A DNA stretch of 49,172 bases from Paracoccaceae bacterium (GCA_018223085.1 JAAEZB010000017.1:1-49172); one strand, 5' to 3'. Positions 8,411 through 17,655 are shown, counted from the first letter of the stretch. A program made the numbers and translations. Notes: generated by a model from the letters alone, not told the origin.

Positions 8411-9037
8411 CTTTCGGCATTCGAGGCGATTCGAGGCCGGTTTTACCCTGCCGCTCTGGCTTTTCTGGGCCTCGCCGGATGTAGCGGCGGGCTGCCCGAT
8501 AAGGGCGCTTTTGCCCCTTATGTGTCGCAATATCCGGCCCCCATTTCGGTCACCATGCCCGCCTCTGCACCTACGATTACCCAACAATTTCGGGCCCCGG
8601 ACGTGGGCTCTCTAAAAGGGCAAAAGTGGAGCGAACACAATGGGTTGGACGTGCATGCGCCGGTCGGAACCCCGGTCATCTCCGCCGCGCCCGGTCGGGT
8701 TACGCAATCCTATCTGGACCCGGCCTATGGTCATGTCATCCTGATCGAGCATGCAAAGGGACATCAGACCCGCTACGCCCATCTCTCCGAACGCATCGCC
8801 GCCAAAGGAGACAGTGTGGCCCGCGGCCAAAAAATCGGCACCCTAGGCCGCAGCGGCGCCCTCTCCGGCGGCTTCCCGCATCTGCATTTCGAATTCTGGA
8901 AAACAACACCAACAGGACGCCGCGCCACCGACCCGCATGAGGGTTGGATCGACGGCGTGGGGCAGGTCACCTGCTACACTCTCCGCCGCCGCGCACCGCG
9001 CACTTTCGGCCTCACATACCCCGTGCCCTGCCAGTAG
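8384..9037 (+). CDS. M23 family metallopeptidase-like lipoprotein
   Basis: A putative lipoprotein of about 217 residues with a lipobox LGLAGC after a short hydrophobic stretch, then an M23 (LytM) peptidase domain. Family motifs visible are HNGLDVHAPVGTPVISAAPGRV (H and D zinc ligands), GHVILIEHAKGHQTRYAHLSE and HLHFEFW. M23 enzymes cut peptidoglycan cross-links or, if degenerate, activate amidases. The start is uncertain: ATGs at 8333, 8345 and 8384 are in frame, none with a strong Shine-Dalgarno, and the upstream part is occupied by the iteron element; I chose 8384 because it gives the shortest signal peptide. A terminator follows. Confidence 0.85.
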   Translation: MQPRFRGVNLSAFEAIRGRFYPAALAFLGLAGCSGGLPDKGAFAPYVSQYPAPISVTMPASAPTITQQFRAPDVGSLKGQKWSEHNGLDVHAPVGTPVISAAPGRVTQSYLDPAYGHVILIEHAKGHQTRYAHLSERIAAKGDSVARGQKIGTLGRSGALSGGFPHLHFEFWKTTPTGRRATDPHEGWIDGVGQVTCYTLRRRAPRTFGLTYPVPCQ

Positions 9038-9044
9038 AACATAA

Positions 9045-9072
9045 AAAAGCCCGGCACAAAGACCGGGCTTTT
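9045..9072. terminator. Bidirectional intrinsic terminator between the M23 lipoprotein gene and scoB
   Basis: A perfect 10-bp stem AAAAGCCCGG / CCGGGCTTTT with an eight-base loop sits between convergent genes. T-runs are available on both strands, so it can end transcription from either side. Confidence 0.9.
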
Positions 9073-9091
9073 ATCGTTATATTGTAGCTAC

Positions 9092-9718
9092 TTAGACGAT
9101 GGTCGCTTCGGTGGACGCTTCCATCTCTTCGCGGGTCACACCCTCGGCAAGCTCCACGATGTGAAGCCCCTTATGGGTCACGTCGAGCACGCCAAGGTTG
9201 GTGATGATGCGGTCCACGACGCCCTTACCGGTCAGCGGCAGGGTGCATTCGCGCAGCACCTTGGATTCACCCTTCTTGTTGGTGTGATCCATGACCACAA
9301 CCACACGGCCCACGCCCGCCACAAGGTCCATCGCGCCGCCCATGCCCTTGACGAGCTTGCCGGGGATCATCCAGTTGGCGAGGTCGCCCTTTTCGCTCAC
9401 TTCCATCGCGCCGAGGATCGCCATGGCGATCTTGCCGCCCCGGATCATCGCGAACGAGGTCGCACTGTCAAAATAGGCGGTCTGCGGCAGTTCGGTGATC
9501 GTCTGCTTGCCCGCGTTGATGAGGTCCGGGTCTTCTTCGCCCTCATAGGGGAAGGGGCCCATGCCCAGCATTCCGTTCTCGGATTGTAGTGTAACTTCAA
9601 CACCTTCCGGGATGTAGTTCGACACGAGGGTCGGAATGCCGATCCCAAGGTTCACATACCAACCGTCCTGAAGCTCTTGCGCCGCACGTGCGGCCATCTG
9701 GTTACGATCCCAAGGCAT
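9092..9718 (-). CDS. scoB: 3-oxoacid CoA-transferase subunit B
   Basis: A 208-residue beta subunit of a family I CoA-transferase of the SCOT/acetoacetate type, which moves CoA from succinyl-CoA (or acetyl-CoA) to a 3-oxoacid such as acetoacetate. The catalytic glutamate is in the [10 protein letters not shown] motif near residue 47, and [14 protein letters not shown] and [23 protein letters not shown] are family signatures. The start ATG overlaps the scoA stop by one base (TAATG), so the two subunits are translationally coupled, as expected for a stoichiometric complex. With the 3-hydroxybutyrate dehydrogenase about 1 kb away it completes a ketone-body route to acetoacetyl-CoA. Confidence 0.95.
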   Translation of the reverse strand: MPWDRNQMAARAAQELQDGWYVNLGIGIPTLVSNYIPEGVEVTLQSENGMLGMGPFPYEGEEDPDLINAGKQTITELPQTAYFDSATSFAMIRGGKIAMAILGAMEVSEKGDLANWMIPGKLVKGMGGAMDLVAGVGRVVVVMDHTNKKGESKVLRECTLPLTGKGVVDRIITNLGVLDVTHKGLHIVELAEGVTREEMEASTEATIV

Positions 9719-10422
9719 TATGCTTCCTCCTTCTGACGGACGGTGCGCTGTTCGATGCGCTTTTCGTGATCGCCCTGGATCAGGCGATGGACATAGATGC
9801 CCGGCAGGTGGATCATGTCCGGATCAAGCGACCCGGTCGGCACGATTTCCTCAACCTCAGCGATGCAGATCTTGCCACAGGTCGCCGCCGGCTGGTTGAA
9901 GTTGCGCGCGGTCTTGCGGAAGACGAGGTTGCCCGTCTCATCGGCTTTCCATGCCTTGACGATCGAGAGATCGGCCACGATGCCTTCCTCAAGAATATAG
10001 GTTTCGCCGTTGAAATCCTTATGTTCTTTGCCCTCGGCGATCACCGTGCCCACACCGGTCTTGGTGTAGAAACCGGGGATGCCGGCCCCACCGGCGCGCA
10101 TGCGCTCGGCCAGGGTGCCTTGCGGGTTGAACTCAAGCTCAAGCTCGCCCGAAAGATACTGACGCATGAATTCGGCGTTTTCGCCCACATAGGACGAAAT
10201 CATCTTCTTCACCTGCTTGGTCTGCAGCAGGATGCCGATGCCGAAATCGTCAACACCCGCGTTGTTGGAGGCAAAAGTCAGGTTCTGCGCCCCGGCCTCC
10301 TTGATCGCGTCGAGCAGCAGCTCGGGAATACCGCAGAGGCCAAACCCTCCGGCGGCAATCAGCATGTCATCACGCAGGATGCCGTCGAGGGCCTCCTTGG
10401 CGTTTGCATAAACCTTCTTCAT
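9718..10422 (-). CDS. scoA: 3-oxoacid CoA-transferase subunit A
   Basis: A 234-residue alpha subunit of the same CoA-transferase. The N-terminal [23 protein letters not shown] carries the glycine-rich CoA-transferase signature 1, and [35 protein letters not shown] and [24 protein letters not shown] are characteristic of SCOT-type A subunits. It is first of the two-gene scoA-scoB operon. Its upstream region carries the 10-mer GTATTTCTAC (here as GTAGAAATAC on the coding strand) about 80 bases before the start, shared with the upstream region of the acyl-CoA synthetase locus. Confidence 0.95.
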   Translation of the reverse strand: MKKVYANAKEALDGILRDDMLIAAGGFGLCGIPELLLDAIKEAGAQNLTFASNNAGVDDFGIGILLQTKQVKKMISSYVGENAEFMRQYLSGELELEFNPQGTLAERMRAGGAGIPGFYTKTGVGTVIAEGKEHKDFNGETYILEEGIVADLSIVKAWKADETGNLVFRKTARNFNQPAATCGKICIAEVEEIVPTGSLDPDMIHLPGIYVHRLIQGDHEKRIEQRTVRQKEEA

Positions 10423-10500
10423 GGAACTCTCCCTATGATCCGGAATTGCAAGCGTTTTGACCGTGCGTCAGGAGAGAGTCAACGATACGGGTGCGAATAC

Positions 10501-10510
10501 GTATTTCTAC
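10501..10510. promoter_or_regulatory. Candidate regulatory motif upstream of scoA
   Basis: GTATTTCTAC, identical to the 10-mer at 5920-5929, lies 79 bases upstream of the scoA start. It is immediately preceded by GAATAC, so the local sequence GAATACGTATTTC holds a small palindrome AATACGTATT. Shared control with the PAS-LuxR locus is an inference. Confidence 0.45.
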
Positions 10511-10523
10511 TGTCCGCCCCGGA

Positions 10524-11093
10524 TTAGATAATCCGTACCTGTGTGCCCACCGGCGTGATCTCGAACAACTGGGCAATCGCCTCGTTATAAAGCCCGATAC
10601 AGCCGTCCGAACTGCGCCGCCCGATCTTGCGCGTGTCATGGGTGCCATGGATGAGATAAGCGGGCCAGCCAAGATACATTGCGTGTGTTCCCAGAGGGTT
10701 ATCCGGCCCCGGCGGCATGTATTTGAGGTCCGGGTTACGCTCGACCATCGACGCGGTGGGGGTCCAGTCCGGGCCGACCTTCTTGCGTATAACCTCCGTA
10801 TAGCCGCGCTTGGTCAACTCGTCTGATGTGGGCACAGAGGTTGGGAAGATGCGATAGCTCGCCCCATCTCCGCTCCAGAAATGCAGCGCGCGCGATACTG
10901 TATCCGCCACGATGCTCGCCTTGCCAAGATCGTCGAAATGGTCACGCCAATCCTGTTCGCGAAAGCTCGATATAATGCGATTGACGGGTTCATCCTGCGA
11001 TCGCCCTATCTCGGCCAAGGCCGCGCCGGGCGCAAGAGAGAGGGCAGGGAGCGAGGCCAGAAGGCTCCGCCGGGTGATATGGTGTTTGGACAT
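10524..11093 (-). CDS. L,D-transpeptidase (YkuD domain), exported
   Basis: A 189-residue protein with an N-terminal signal sequence that begins TRRSLLASLPALSLAPGAALA and resembles a Tat-type signal (RR followed by a hydrophobic stretch). A YkuD catalytic domain occupies about residues 90-189. The active-site region reads IHGTHDTRKIGRRSSDGCIGLYN, containing the family's catalytic His and Cys. Such enzymes form 3-3 cross-links in peptidoglycan or attach proteins to it. It is separate from topA by about 130 bases and faces away from scoA. The fold call is firm; the physiological acceptor is unknown. Confidence 0.9.
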   Translation of the reverse strand: MSKHHITRRSLLASLPALSLAPGAALAEIGRSQDEPVNRIISSFREQDWRDHFDDLGKASIVADTVSRALHFWSGDGASYRIFPTSVPTSDELTKRGYTEVIRKKVGPDWTPTASMVERNPDLKYMPPGPDNPLGTHAMYLGWPAYLIHGTHDTRKIGRRSSDGCIGLYNEAIAQLFEITPVGTQVRII

Positions 11094-11226
11094 GTGTTTA
11101 CCTGTGCGCGTGCTCGTTTTGCCCGCAAATTGCGGGCTCTGAACGTCCGAGGCAAATCACATATCGGTGACGCCGCATGTGAGGCAGAAAATGGCCCACC
11201 GCCCGCCGCAAGGGCAGGCGAAAGGG

Positions 11227-13764
11227 TTACTTCTTGGGTGCCGCTTTTTTCTTGGCCGCGGGCTTGCGCTTGGTGCCCTTCTTGGCGGCCTTTTCGGCAA
11301 TGAGGGCCACGGCCATCTCCATGGTCACGTCTTCGGGTTTTACATCCTTGGGAATGGTCGCGTTGACCTTTTCCCATTTCACATAAGGCCCATAGCGCCC
11401 GTCCATGATATTGATCGCGCCGCCATCCTCTGGATGATCCCCAAGCTCTTTCAACGGTTTGGCAGCCGTGCTCCCACGCCCGCGCGGGTTGTTGCGCTTG
11501 TCGGTCAAAAGCTCCACAGCGCGATTCATGCCGATCTCGAACACGTCTTCGGGGTCTTTGAGATTGGCGTAAACCGGCTTGGCCTCATCCGGCAGTTTGT
11601 GCATCACATAAGGCCCGAACCGGCCAAAGTTGGATGAGATCATGCCACCCTCGGGATGTTCCCCGATCTCGCGCGGCAGGCTGAGGAGAACCAGCGCCTT
11701 TTCAAGCGTCATCTCATCCTTGTTCCAGCCCTTGGGAAGCGATGCGCGCGGCGGCTTCTTGTTCTCCGGCGTCGGCTCGCCGCGTTGCACATAAGGGCCA
11801 AACCGGCCCGACTTGAGCCAGATTTCGTCGCCCGCATCCTCGCCGAGCACGCGTTCGTCGCCATCAGCCCCTTCGCCCGCGATCGGGCGGGTATAGGTGC
11901 ATTCCGGATAGTTGCCACAGCCGACAAAGCCGCCGGTGCGCGAGGTTTTCAAGTGCAACTTGCCGGTGCCGCATTTGGGGCAGATGCGCGGGTCCGAGCC
12001 ATCTTCGCGCGGCGGATAAAGCTGCGGCGCGAGCGCTTCGTCGAGCACGTCAAGCACCTCGGTGATGCGCAATTCTGAGGTTTCGGAAATCGCCGCCGAG
12101 AAATCCTTCCAGAACCGGGCAAGGACGTTCTTGTAGTCGCGGTTGCCCGCCGACACGTCATCAAGCTCTTCCTCAAGATCGGCGGTGAACTCATAGCCGA
12201 CATATTTGCGGAAGAAGTTCAAAAGGAAGATCGTCACGATCCGTCCCTTGTCCTCGGGGAACAGGCGGTTCTTGTCCTTGCGGACATATTCGCGGTCCTG
12301 AATCGTGGTGATGACGCTGGCATAGGTCGAAGGCCGCCCGATACCAAGCTCTTCCATCTTTTTGACCAGCGTCGCCTCAGTATAGCGCGGCGGCGGCTGG
12401 GTGAAATGCTGTTCGGGGCTGATCTTGCGCTTTTCGGCGGCTTCGCCTTCCATGATCTGAGGCAGGCGCTTGTCATCGTCATCCACGACCTGATCGTCAC
12501 GACCTTCTTCATAGACCCGCATGAAACCGTCAAATTGCACGACCTGACCAGTCGCGCGCAGTTCCACTTCGCCATCGGCGCTCGCAATATCGACCGTGGT
12601 GCGCTCAAGACGCGCGCCTTCCATTTGGCAGGCGAGCGTGCGCTTCCAGATCAGATCATAGAGCTTGCGCTGATCCGGTTCGGCGGCCTTGAGATCGTCG
12701 ACCGTGCGGGTCATCTCGGTCGGTCGGATACATTCGTGCGCTTCTTGTGCGTTCTTGGCCTTGTTCTTGTAGATACGCGGGCTTGCGGGCACGTATTCAG
12801 CGCCATAGCGATCCTTGATTGCATCGCGCGCGGCGGTCACGGCCTCGGGGGCCATGTCGATGCCGTCGGTTCGCATATAGGTGATATAGCCCGCCTCGTA
12901 GAGCCGCTGCGCCGCGCTCATGGTCTGGCGCGCGCCCATGCCGAATTTGCGGCTGGCTTCCTGTTGCAGGGTCGAGGTCATAAAGGGCGGCGAGGGGTTG
13001 CGGCTTGCCGGTTTCGCTTCGACGCTCTTGATCGTGAGGGCGCGTGACGTGATTGCCTGCACGGCAATCTCCGCCGCCGTATCGGTCTCGATGCTGAACT
13101 TGTCGAGCTTCTGGCCACCGAGCACCGTGAGACGTGCCTCGAATTCCTGACCGCGTGGCGTGGCGAGCATGGCCTTCACCGACCAGTATTCGCGCGGATT
13201 GAAGGCTTCGATCTCCATTTCGCGCTCGACAATGAGCCGCAGGCAGACCGATTGCACGCGGCCCGCCGAACGCGCACCCGGCAGTTTGCGCCAGAGCACC
13301 GGCGAGAGATTGAACCCCACGAGATAGTCGAGCGCCCGGCGCGCCAGATAGGCATCGACCAGCGGCTGGTCGATGTCGCGCGGGTTCTGCATCGCCTCGG
13401 TGACGGCGGATTTGGTGATCGCGTTGAACACCACCCGGCTGACTGGCGTGTCCTTCTTGATAGCGCGCCGCTTGCGCAGCGCCTCTTCTAGGTGCCAGCT
13501 GATCGCCTCGCCTTCGCGGTCGGGGTCGGTTGCGAGAATAAGAGCATTGTCGTCTTTAAGGGCGTCGGCAATCGCCTTCACATGTTTGCGCGAATCGGCA
13601 CCAACTTCCCAAGTCATCGCAAAGGCATCTTCGGTATCGACGCTGCCATCCTTGGGCGGCAAGTCCCGCACATGGCCATAGGAGGCGAGTACGGTGTAAT
13701 CGGGGCCCAGATACTTGTTGATGGTTTTGGCTTTGGCCGGGGATTCGACGACGACAACGGGCAT
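11227..13764 (-). CDS. topA: DNA topoisomerase I (type IA)
   Basis: An 845-residue topoisomerase I that relaxes negative supercoils. The start MPVVVVESPAKAKTINKYLG is the canonical TOPRIM N-terminus and is preceded by GGTAGGAATTAT; the ORF track adds 42 implausible codons. The catalytic tyrosine is Tyr296 in YMRTDGIDM. After the type IA core come one four-cysteine zinc finger (CPKCG...CGNYPEC), three C-terminal repeats each with GRFGPYV or GRYGPYV, and a lysine/alanine-rich tail (KKGTKRKPAAKKKAAPKK), the domain pattern usual for alphaproteobacteria. It lies downstream of dprA, a common pairing. Confidence 0.97.
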   Translation of the reverse strand: MPVVVVESPAKAKTINKYLGPDYTVLASYGHVRDLPPKDGSVDTEDAFAMTWEVGADSRKHVKAIADALKDDNALILATDPDREGEAISWHLEEALRKRRAIKKDTPVSRVVFNAITKSAVTEAMQNPRDIDQPLVDAYLARRALDYLVGFNLSPVLWRKLPGARSAGRVQSVCLRLIVEREMEIEAFNPREYWSVKAMLATPRGQEFEARLTVLGGQKLDKFSIETDTAAEIAVQAITSRALTIKSVEAKPASRNPSPPFMTSTLQQEASRKFGMGARQTMSAAQRLYEAGYITYMRTDGIDMAPEAVTAARDAIKDRYGAEYVPASPRIYKNKAKNAQEAHECIRPTEMTRTVDDLKAAEPDQRKLYDLIWKRTLACQMEGARLERTTVDIASADGEVELRATGQVVQFDGFMRVYEEGRDDQVVDDDDKRLPQIMEGEAAEKRKISPEQHFTQPPPRYTEATLVKKMEELGIGRPSTYASVITTIQDREYVRKDKNRLFPEDKGRIVTIFLLNFFRKYVGYEFTADLEEELDDVSAGNRDYKNVLARFWKDFSAAISETSELRITEVLDVLDEALAPQLYPPREDGSDPRICPKCGTGKLHLKTSRTGGFVGCGNYPECTYTRPIAGEGADGDERVLGEDAGDEIWLKSGRFGPYVQRGEPTPENKKPPRASLPKGWNKDEMTLEKALVLLSLPREIGEHPEGGMISSNFGRFGPYVMHKLPDEAKPVYANLKDPEDVFEIGMNRAVELLTDKRNNPRGRGSTAAKPLKELGDHPEDGGAINIMDGRYGPYVKWEKVNATIPKDVKPEDVTMEMAVALIAEKAAKKGTKRKPAAKKKAAPKK

Positions 13765-13940
13765 ATAATTCCTACCGACTCTAATAACTGCTCTGGCGGC
13801 GGAAAATGTGGTCTTGAGGGGGGTGTTGTCAATGCACCCATTGTGCCGCAGCTGTTTTCGCGTCTTTTCGGACGCCATAAATCGCCCCATCCGAGGGCAG
13901 TGTCGTCGCTCGCGAAACGCGCTCCGGGGTCTGCCGAAAA

Positions 13941-15098
13941 TCAGTTTCGGGCGAGGAACCCGCCCGCCTGTCGCCGGATGCGCCCCTCGATTTCAAGATC
14001 GATGAGGACGGGGGCAACCTCTGCGGCCGGGGCGGCCAGATCACGAATAAGCTGATCTTCGGCCAAAGGGGCGGGGCCGAGACGGTCGAGGATCTTTTGG
14101 TGCAGTTTCGCCACCTCGCGCAGGGGGCGCGGCTTTGATGAGGCCTCGGGCAGGGGCATTTCTATCTGCTCTGTCGGTTTGGGAGTCTCGTTCGTGGCAG
14201 CGTGCGCCGGACCAATCGCCTCAATCACGTCCTCGGCGCCGCGCACCAACGTTGCGCCATCGCGCAAGAGCATGTTGCACCCCGACGCGCGGGCGTCGAA
14301 CGGATGGCCGGGCACGGCGAGCACATCACGTCCCTGATCGAGCGCTCCGTGCGCCGTCAGGAGGCTTCCGGAGCGCGCCGCCGCCTCGACAACAATCACG
14401 GCGCGGGCCAGCCCCGAGATAATCCGGTTGCGGGCTGGGAAATGGCGCGCCTGCGGTTGCGTGCCCATGGATTGTTCCGAAAGACGCAACCCGCGTGAGG
14501 CGATATCCTCGGCAAGTTTTGCGTTTTCCGCCGGATAGATCACATCGACTCCGCCCCCGAGAACCGCCATGGTCCCGGTGTCGAGTGTGGCCAGATGTGC
14601 CGCCGTATCGATGCCGCGCGCCATGCCTGAAACGATGGTAAAGCCAGCCTCGCCAAGGTCGCGGGCCAGTGCGCGGGCCATGCGGGTGCCAAGAGACGAG
14701 GCATTGCGCGCGCCGACAATGGCGACAAGGGGGCGGGTCAAAAGCTCTGTGCGCCCCATGGCCCAGAGGAGCGGCGGGGCGTCGGGAATTTCCTGAAGAC
14801 TCGGAGGGTAGGGGGCGGTGCCATGCAGGATCAATTCTGCCCCGGCGCGATAGCCCGCTTCAAGCTCACGTTCTACAGTGGCGCGGTCACAGGTGCGGTA
14901 TCTCTCTTCACCAGCCTCGCGCGCAATTTCAGGCAAGGCCTCAAGCGCGGCTTCGGCCGAGCCATATTCCTTAAGCAGGCGATGAAAGGTCGTTACGCCA
15001 ACCCGGCGTGAGCGCAATAGACGGAGCCACGAAACCCGCTGTTCTTCCGTGGTGGGTGGGAGTTGGGGGTGAGTGGAAGAAGAGTTTGTTCCGGTCAT
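13941..15098 (-). CDS. dprA: DNA processing protein DprA
   Basis: A 385-residue DprA/Smf protein. In competent bacteria DprA binds incoming single-stranded DNA and loads RecA; it is also widespread in non-competent species. The Rossmann-like core contains VAIVGARNASSLGTRMARALARDLGEAGFTIVSGMARGID, VLGGGVDVIYPAEN, RHFPARNRIISGL and VVEAAARSGSLLTA, all standard. A proline-rich linker leads to a C-terminal winged-helix (DML1-like) domain near residues 330-385. It is followed by topA on the same strand after 176 bases and preceded by tldD. Confidence 0.95.
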   Translation of the reverse strand: MTGTNSSSTHPQLPPTTEEQRVSWLRLLRSRRVGVTTFHRLLKEYGSAEAALEALPEIAREAGEERYRTCDRATVERELEAGYRAGAELILHGTAPYPPSLQEIPDAPPLLWAMGRTELLTRPLVAIVGARNASSLGTRMARALARDLGEAGFTIVSGMARGIDTAAHLATLDTGTMAVLGGGVDVIYPAENAKLAEDIASRGLRLSEQSMGTQPQARHFPARNRIISGLARAVIVVEAAARSGSLLTAHGALDQGRDVLAVPGHPFDARASGCNMLLRDGATLVRGAEDVIEAIGPAHAATNETPKPTEQIEMPLPEASSKPRPLREVAKLHQKILDRLGPAPLAEDQLIRDLAAPAAEVAPVLIDLEIEGRIRRQAGGFLARN

Positions 15099-15197
15099 CC
15101 GTGGCTCCGCCTGCTTGCAGAATCAGGTTTAACGCACATCTGGTTAACAGGGCGTAAACCACGCCCGCACTTTTCCACTTCCCCTCAAAATACCTCG

Positions 15198-16619
15198 TCA
15201 GGTGGCCGCGCCGCCGACGGTCAACCCGCCCATGAGCACCGTTGGCTGACCCACGCCAACCGGCACCCATTGGCCCGCCTTGCCGCAATTGCCCATGCCG
15301 GGGTCAAGTGCCATGTCATTACCTAGAGCACGGATTTGTTGCATCGCGGTGGGGCCGTCGCCGATCAGGGTTGCTCCCTTGACCGGCGCGCCGATCTTGC
15401 CGTCCTGAACCCGGTAGGCCTCGGTGCAGGAAAAGACGAATTTGCCATTGGTGATGTCCACCTGCCCGCCGCCAAAGCCTACAGCGTAGATCCCGTCCTT
15501 GAGGGACGCGACAAGGTCCGCCGGATCGGCGTTGCCACCTTCCATATAGGTATTGGTCATGCGCGGCATGGGTGGATGGGCATAGCTCTCGCGCCGCCCG
15601 TTGCCCGTCACGTCGACTCCCATGAGGCGGGCGTTCTGGCGGTCCTGCATATAACCAACAAGGACGCCATCCTCGATCAATACATTGCGCCCCGAGGGCG
15701 TGCCTTCGTCGTCTACAGTGATTGAGCCGCGCCGGTCGGGCAGGGTGCCATCGTCAATCACGGTGACGCCCTTGGACGCGACCTGATCGCCGATCCGCCC
15801 GGTAAAGCGCGACGAGCCTTTACGGTTGAAATCCCCTTCAAGCCCATGACCCACCGCTTCGTGCAACAGGATGCCGGGCCATCCCGGCCCAAGCACCACA
15901 TCCATTGCTCCGGCGGGGGCAGGCACGGCCTCAAGGTTGACCCGCGCAATACGCAGCGCCTCGCGGGCCTTGCGTTGCCAGTCGGCCGGATCGAGCAACC
16001 CGTCGAGACCGATACGCCCTCCGCCTGAGGCGCTTCCGCTTTCACGCCGCCCGTCTTTTTCGACAATCACTGAAACATCGACGCGCGTCATCGGGCGGCT
16101 GTCGCTGACCATGGTGCCGTCGGGGCGCAGGATCACCACTTCTTGATGCGAGGCTGCAACCGAGGCCGTGACCTGCACCACCTGCGGGTCGAGATCACGG
16201 GTAAAGGCATCAATCTCGCGTAGGGTCTCAATCTTGACCGGGAAGGTGGCGTCCGCAATCGGGTCGCGGTCGGTATAAAGCTGTCGGTTGGTGCGTTTAG
16301 GGCCTTCCGCCAATGTGCCGCCGCCGTCGCCCACGGCAAGCCGCGCCGTCTCGACCGCGCGCCGCAGCGCCGATTCGGAGATTTCCGAACTATGGGCATA
16401 GCCCGACACTTCACCACGTACCGCTCGAAGCCCGAATCCTTCCGATGCATCATAGGATGCGTTGCGAAGTCGCCCGTCATCGAAGACGAGCACCTCGCCA
16501 CGCCGTCTTTCAAGGAACAATTCGCCATCATCGGCCCCCTGCGTGGCCTTGCGTAGCTCTGCGAGGGCGGTTTCTTCGTCGATAAGTGTCTCGAAGGGCA
16601 AGAATTTGATCTGAGTCAT
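15198..16619 (-). CDS. tldD: Metalloprotease TldD
   Basis: A 473-residue TldD (PmbA/TldD family, U62). TldD pairs with TldE to cut unfolded peptides, for example in microcin B17 and antitoxin CcdA processing in E. coli. The metal-binding motif HEAVGHGLEGD is present, with His253, Glu254 and His258, and GFGGGQVDITNGKFVFSC with GPTAMQQIRALGNDMALDPGMGNCGKAGQ near the C-terminus is characteristic. No tldE is in this window. The gene is divergent from ctaC, and the shared 184-base region carries an FNR-type dyad 20 bases before the tldD start codon. Confidence 0.96.
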   Translation of the reverse strand: MTQIKFLPFETLIDEETALAELRKATQGADDGELFLERRRGEVLVFDDGRLRNASYDASEGFGLRAVRGEVSGYAHSSEISESALRRAVETARLAVGDGGGTLAEGPKRTNRQLYTDRDPIADATFPVKIETLREIDAFTRDLDPQVVQVTASVAASHQEVVILRPDGTMVSDSRPMTRVDVSVIVEKDGRRESGSASGGGRIGLDGLLDPADWQRKAREALRIARVNLEAVPAPAGAMDVVLGPGWPGILLHEAVGHGLEGDFNRKGSSRFTGRIGDQVASKGVTVIDDGTLPDRRGSITVDDEGTPSGRNVLIEDGVLVGYMQDRQNARLMGVDVTGNGRRESYAHPPMPRMTNTYMEGGNADPADLVASLKDGIYAVGFGGGQVDITNGKFVFSCTEAYRVQDGKIGAPVKGATLIGDGPTAMQQIRALGNDMALDPGMGNCGKAGQWVPVGVGQPTVLMGGLTVGGAAT

Positions 16620-16639
16620 ATGGATTTTCCCTTCGGAAT

Positions 16640-16653
16640 TTGATCTATATCAA
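16640..16653. promoter_or_regulatory. Candidate FNR/FixK-type binding site between tldD and ctaC
   Basis: TTGATCTATATCAA is an exact match to the TTGAT-N4-ATCAA consensus of FNR/FnrL/FixK regulators. It lies 20 bases upstream of the tldD start codon and 150 bases upstream of ctaC. The position favours a direct effect on tldD transcription or a distal effect on the oxidase operon. Confidence 0.7.
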
Positions 16654-16695
16654 AAAAAGCGTCCGTTTGCCGCGGCTCCGCTTCTTTATTTGGCA

Positions 16696-16715
16696 GATAG
16701 AATATGGTTTCTATC
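16696..16715. promoter_or_regulatory. Inverted repeat upstream of ctaC
   Basis: GATAGAA and TTCTATC are separated by six bases, about 90-110 bases before the ctaC start. The region is AT-rich and could overlap the ctaC promoter. The binding protein, if any, is unknown. Confidence 0.45.
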
Positions 16716-16735
16716 GTCGACACAAGCGCGGGATG

Positions 16736-16757
16736 CCATCGCATACGATGGTGTTTT
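16736..16757 (+). other. Hairpin with short T-run in the ctaC leader
   Basis: CCATCG-CATA-CGATGG is followed by TGTTTT, 47 bases upstream of the ctaC start. The 6-bp stem is terminator-like but weak; it could act as a leader attenuator or be incidental. Confidence 0.35.
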
Positions 16758-16803
16758 GCATCGGAACAGAAATGAACAAGAACGCAACCGATCAGGGTGA
16801 ACT

Positions 16804-17655
16804 ATGCGAATTCAAACGAAAATCCTGAGCCTGATGGCAGCTCTTACCGCGTCCTCGGCGCTCGCACAGGACGTTGAGACGGTGGGTAAGCCGATTGAGC
16901 GCGGTCTCGGCTTCCAGCCGGCCGCAACCGAACTGGCCCGCGACCTACAGTCTCTGGACTACATGATTCTGGTCATCATCACCGGCATCGTGGCTCTGGT
17001 GGCCGGGCTGATGCTCTATATCTTCGTGCGCTTCAACAAGCGCGCCAACCCGACCCCGGCAAGCTTTACCCACAACACGCCGATCGAGATCGCCTGGACC
17101 ATCGGGCCGATCATCATTCTGGTCTTCATTGGTGCCTTCTCGCTTCCGGTTCTGTTTAAACAGCAGGAAATTCCCGAGGGCGACATCACCATCAAGGTGA
17201 CCGGCTACCAGTGGTACTGGGGTTATGAATATGTCGACCACGAATTCGGCTTTGATAGCTTCATGCTCGCCAAAGATGAGCTTGGCGATTACGGCTACAA
17301 CAGCGATGAATACCTGCTCGCAACTGACACACAGGTCGTCGTGCCCGTGGGCAAGACCATTGTCATGCAGGTAACAGGTGCCGATGTGATCCACTCCTGG
17401 ACCATCCCCGCTTTCGGCGTGAAACAAGACGCCGTGCCGGGCCGCCTTGCGGAGCTTTGGTTCAAAGCCGAGCGTGAAGGCATCTATTTCGGTCAGTGCT
17501 CCGAGCTTTGCGGCAAGGACCACGCCTATATGCCGATCACCGTCAAGGTCGTCTCGCAAGAGGCCTATGATGCATGGCTCGAAGGCGCGATCGAGGAATA
17601 TGCCGGCGATCCGTCGACCCTTCCGAACCGTGTTCAGCTCGCTTCGGCAGACTGA
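16804..17655 (+). CDS. ctaC: Cytochrome c oxidase subunit II
   Basis: A 283-residue subunit II of an aa3-type oxidase; it takes electrons from cytochrome c at the CuA centre. A signal sequence ([15 protein letters not shown]) is followed by two membrane helices (about 57-80 and 98-118) and a periplasmic cupredoxin domain. The CuA ligands are in [14 protein letters not shown] near residues 231-242, with the upstream histidine in VIHSWTIP, and the aromatic electron-entry segment YQWYWGYEY is present. The ATG is preceded by AGGGTGA. It heads the operon ctaC-ctaB-small ORF-ctaG-ctaE. Subunit I (ctaD) is not in the window, as is common in this group. Confidence 0.97.
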   Translation: MRIQTKILSLMAALTASSALAQDVETVGKPIERGLGFQPAATELARDLQSLDYMILVIITGIVALVAGLMLYIFVRFNKRANPTPASFTHNTPIEIAWTIGPIIILVFIGAFSLPVLFKQQEIPEGDITIKVTGYQWYWGYEYVDHEFGFDSFMLAKDELGDYGYNSDEYLLATDTQVVVPVGKTIVMQVTGADVIHSWTIPAFGVKQDAVPGRLAELWFKAEREGIYFGQCSELCGKDHAYMPITVKVVSQEAYDAWLEGAIEEYAGDPSTLPNRVQLASAD

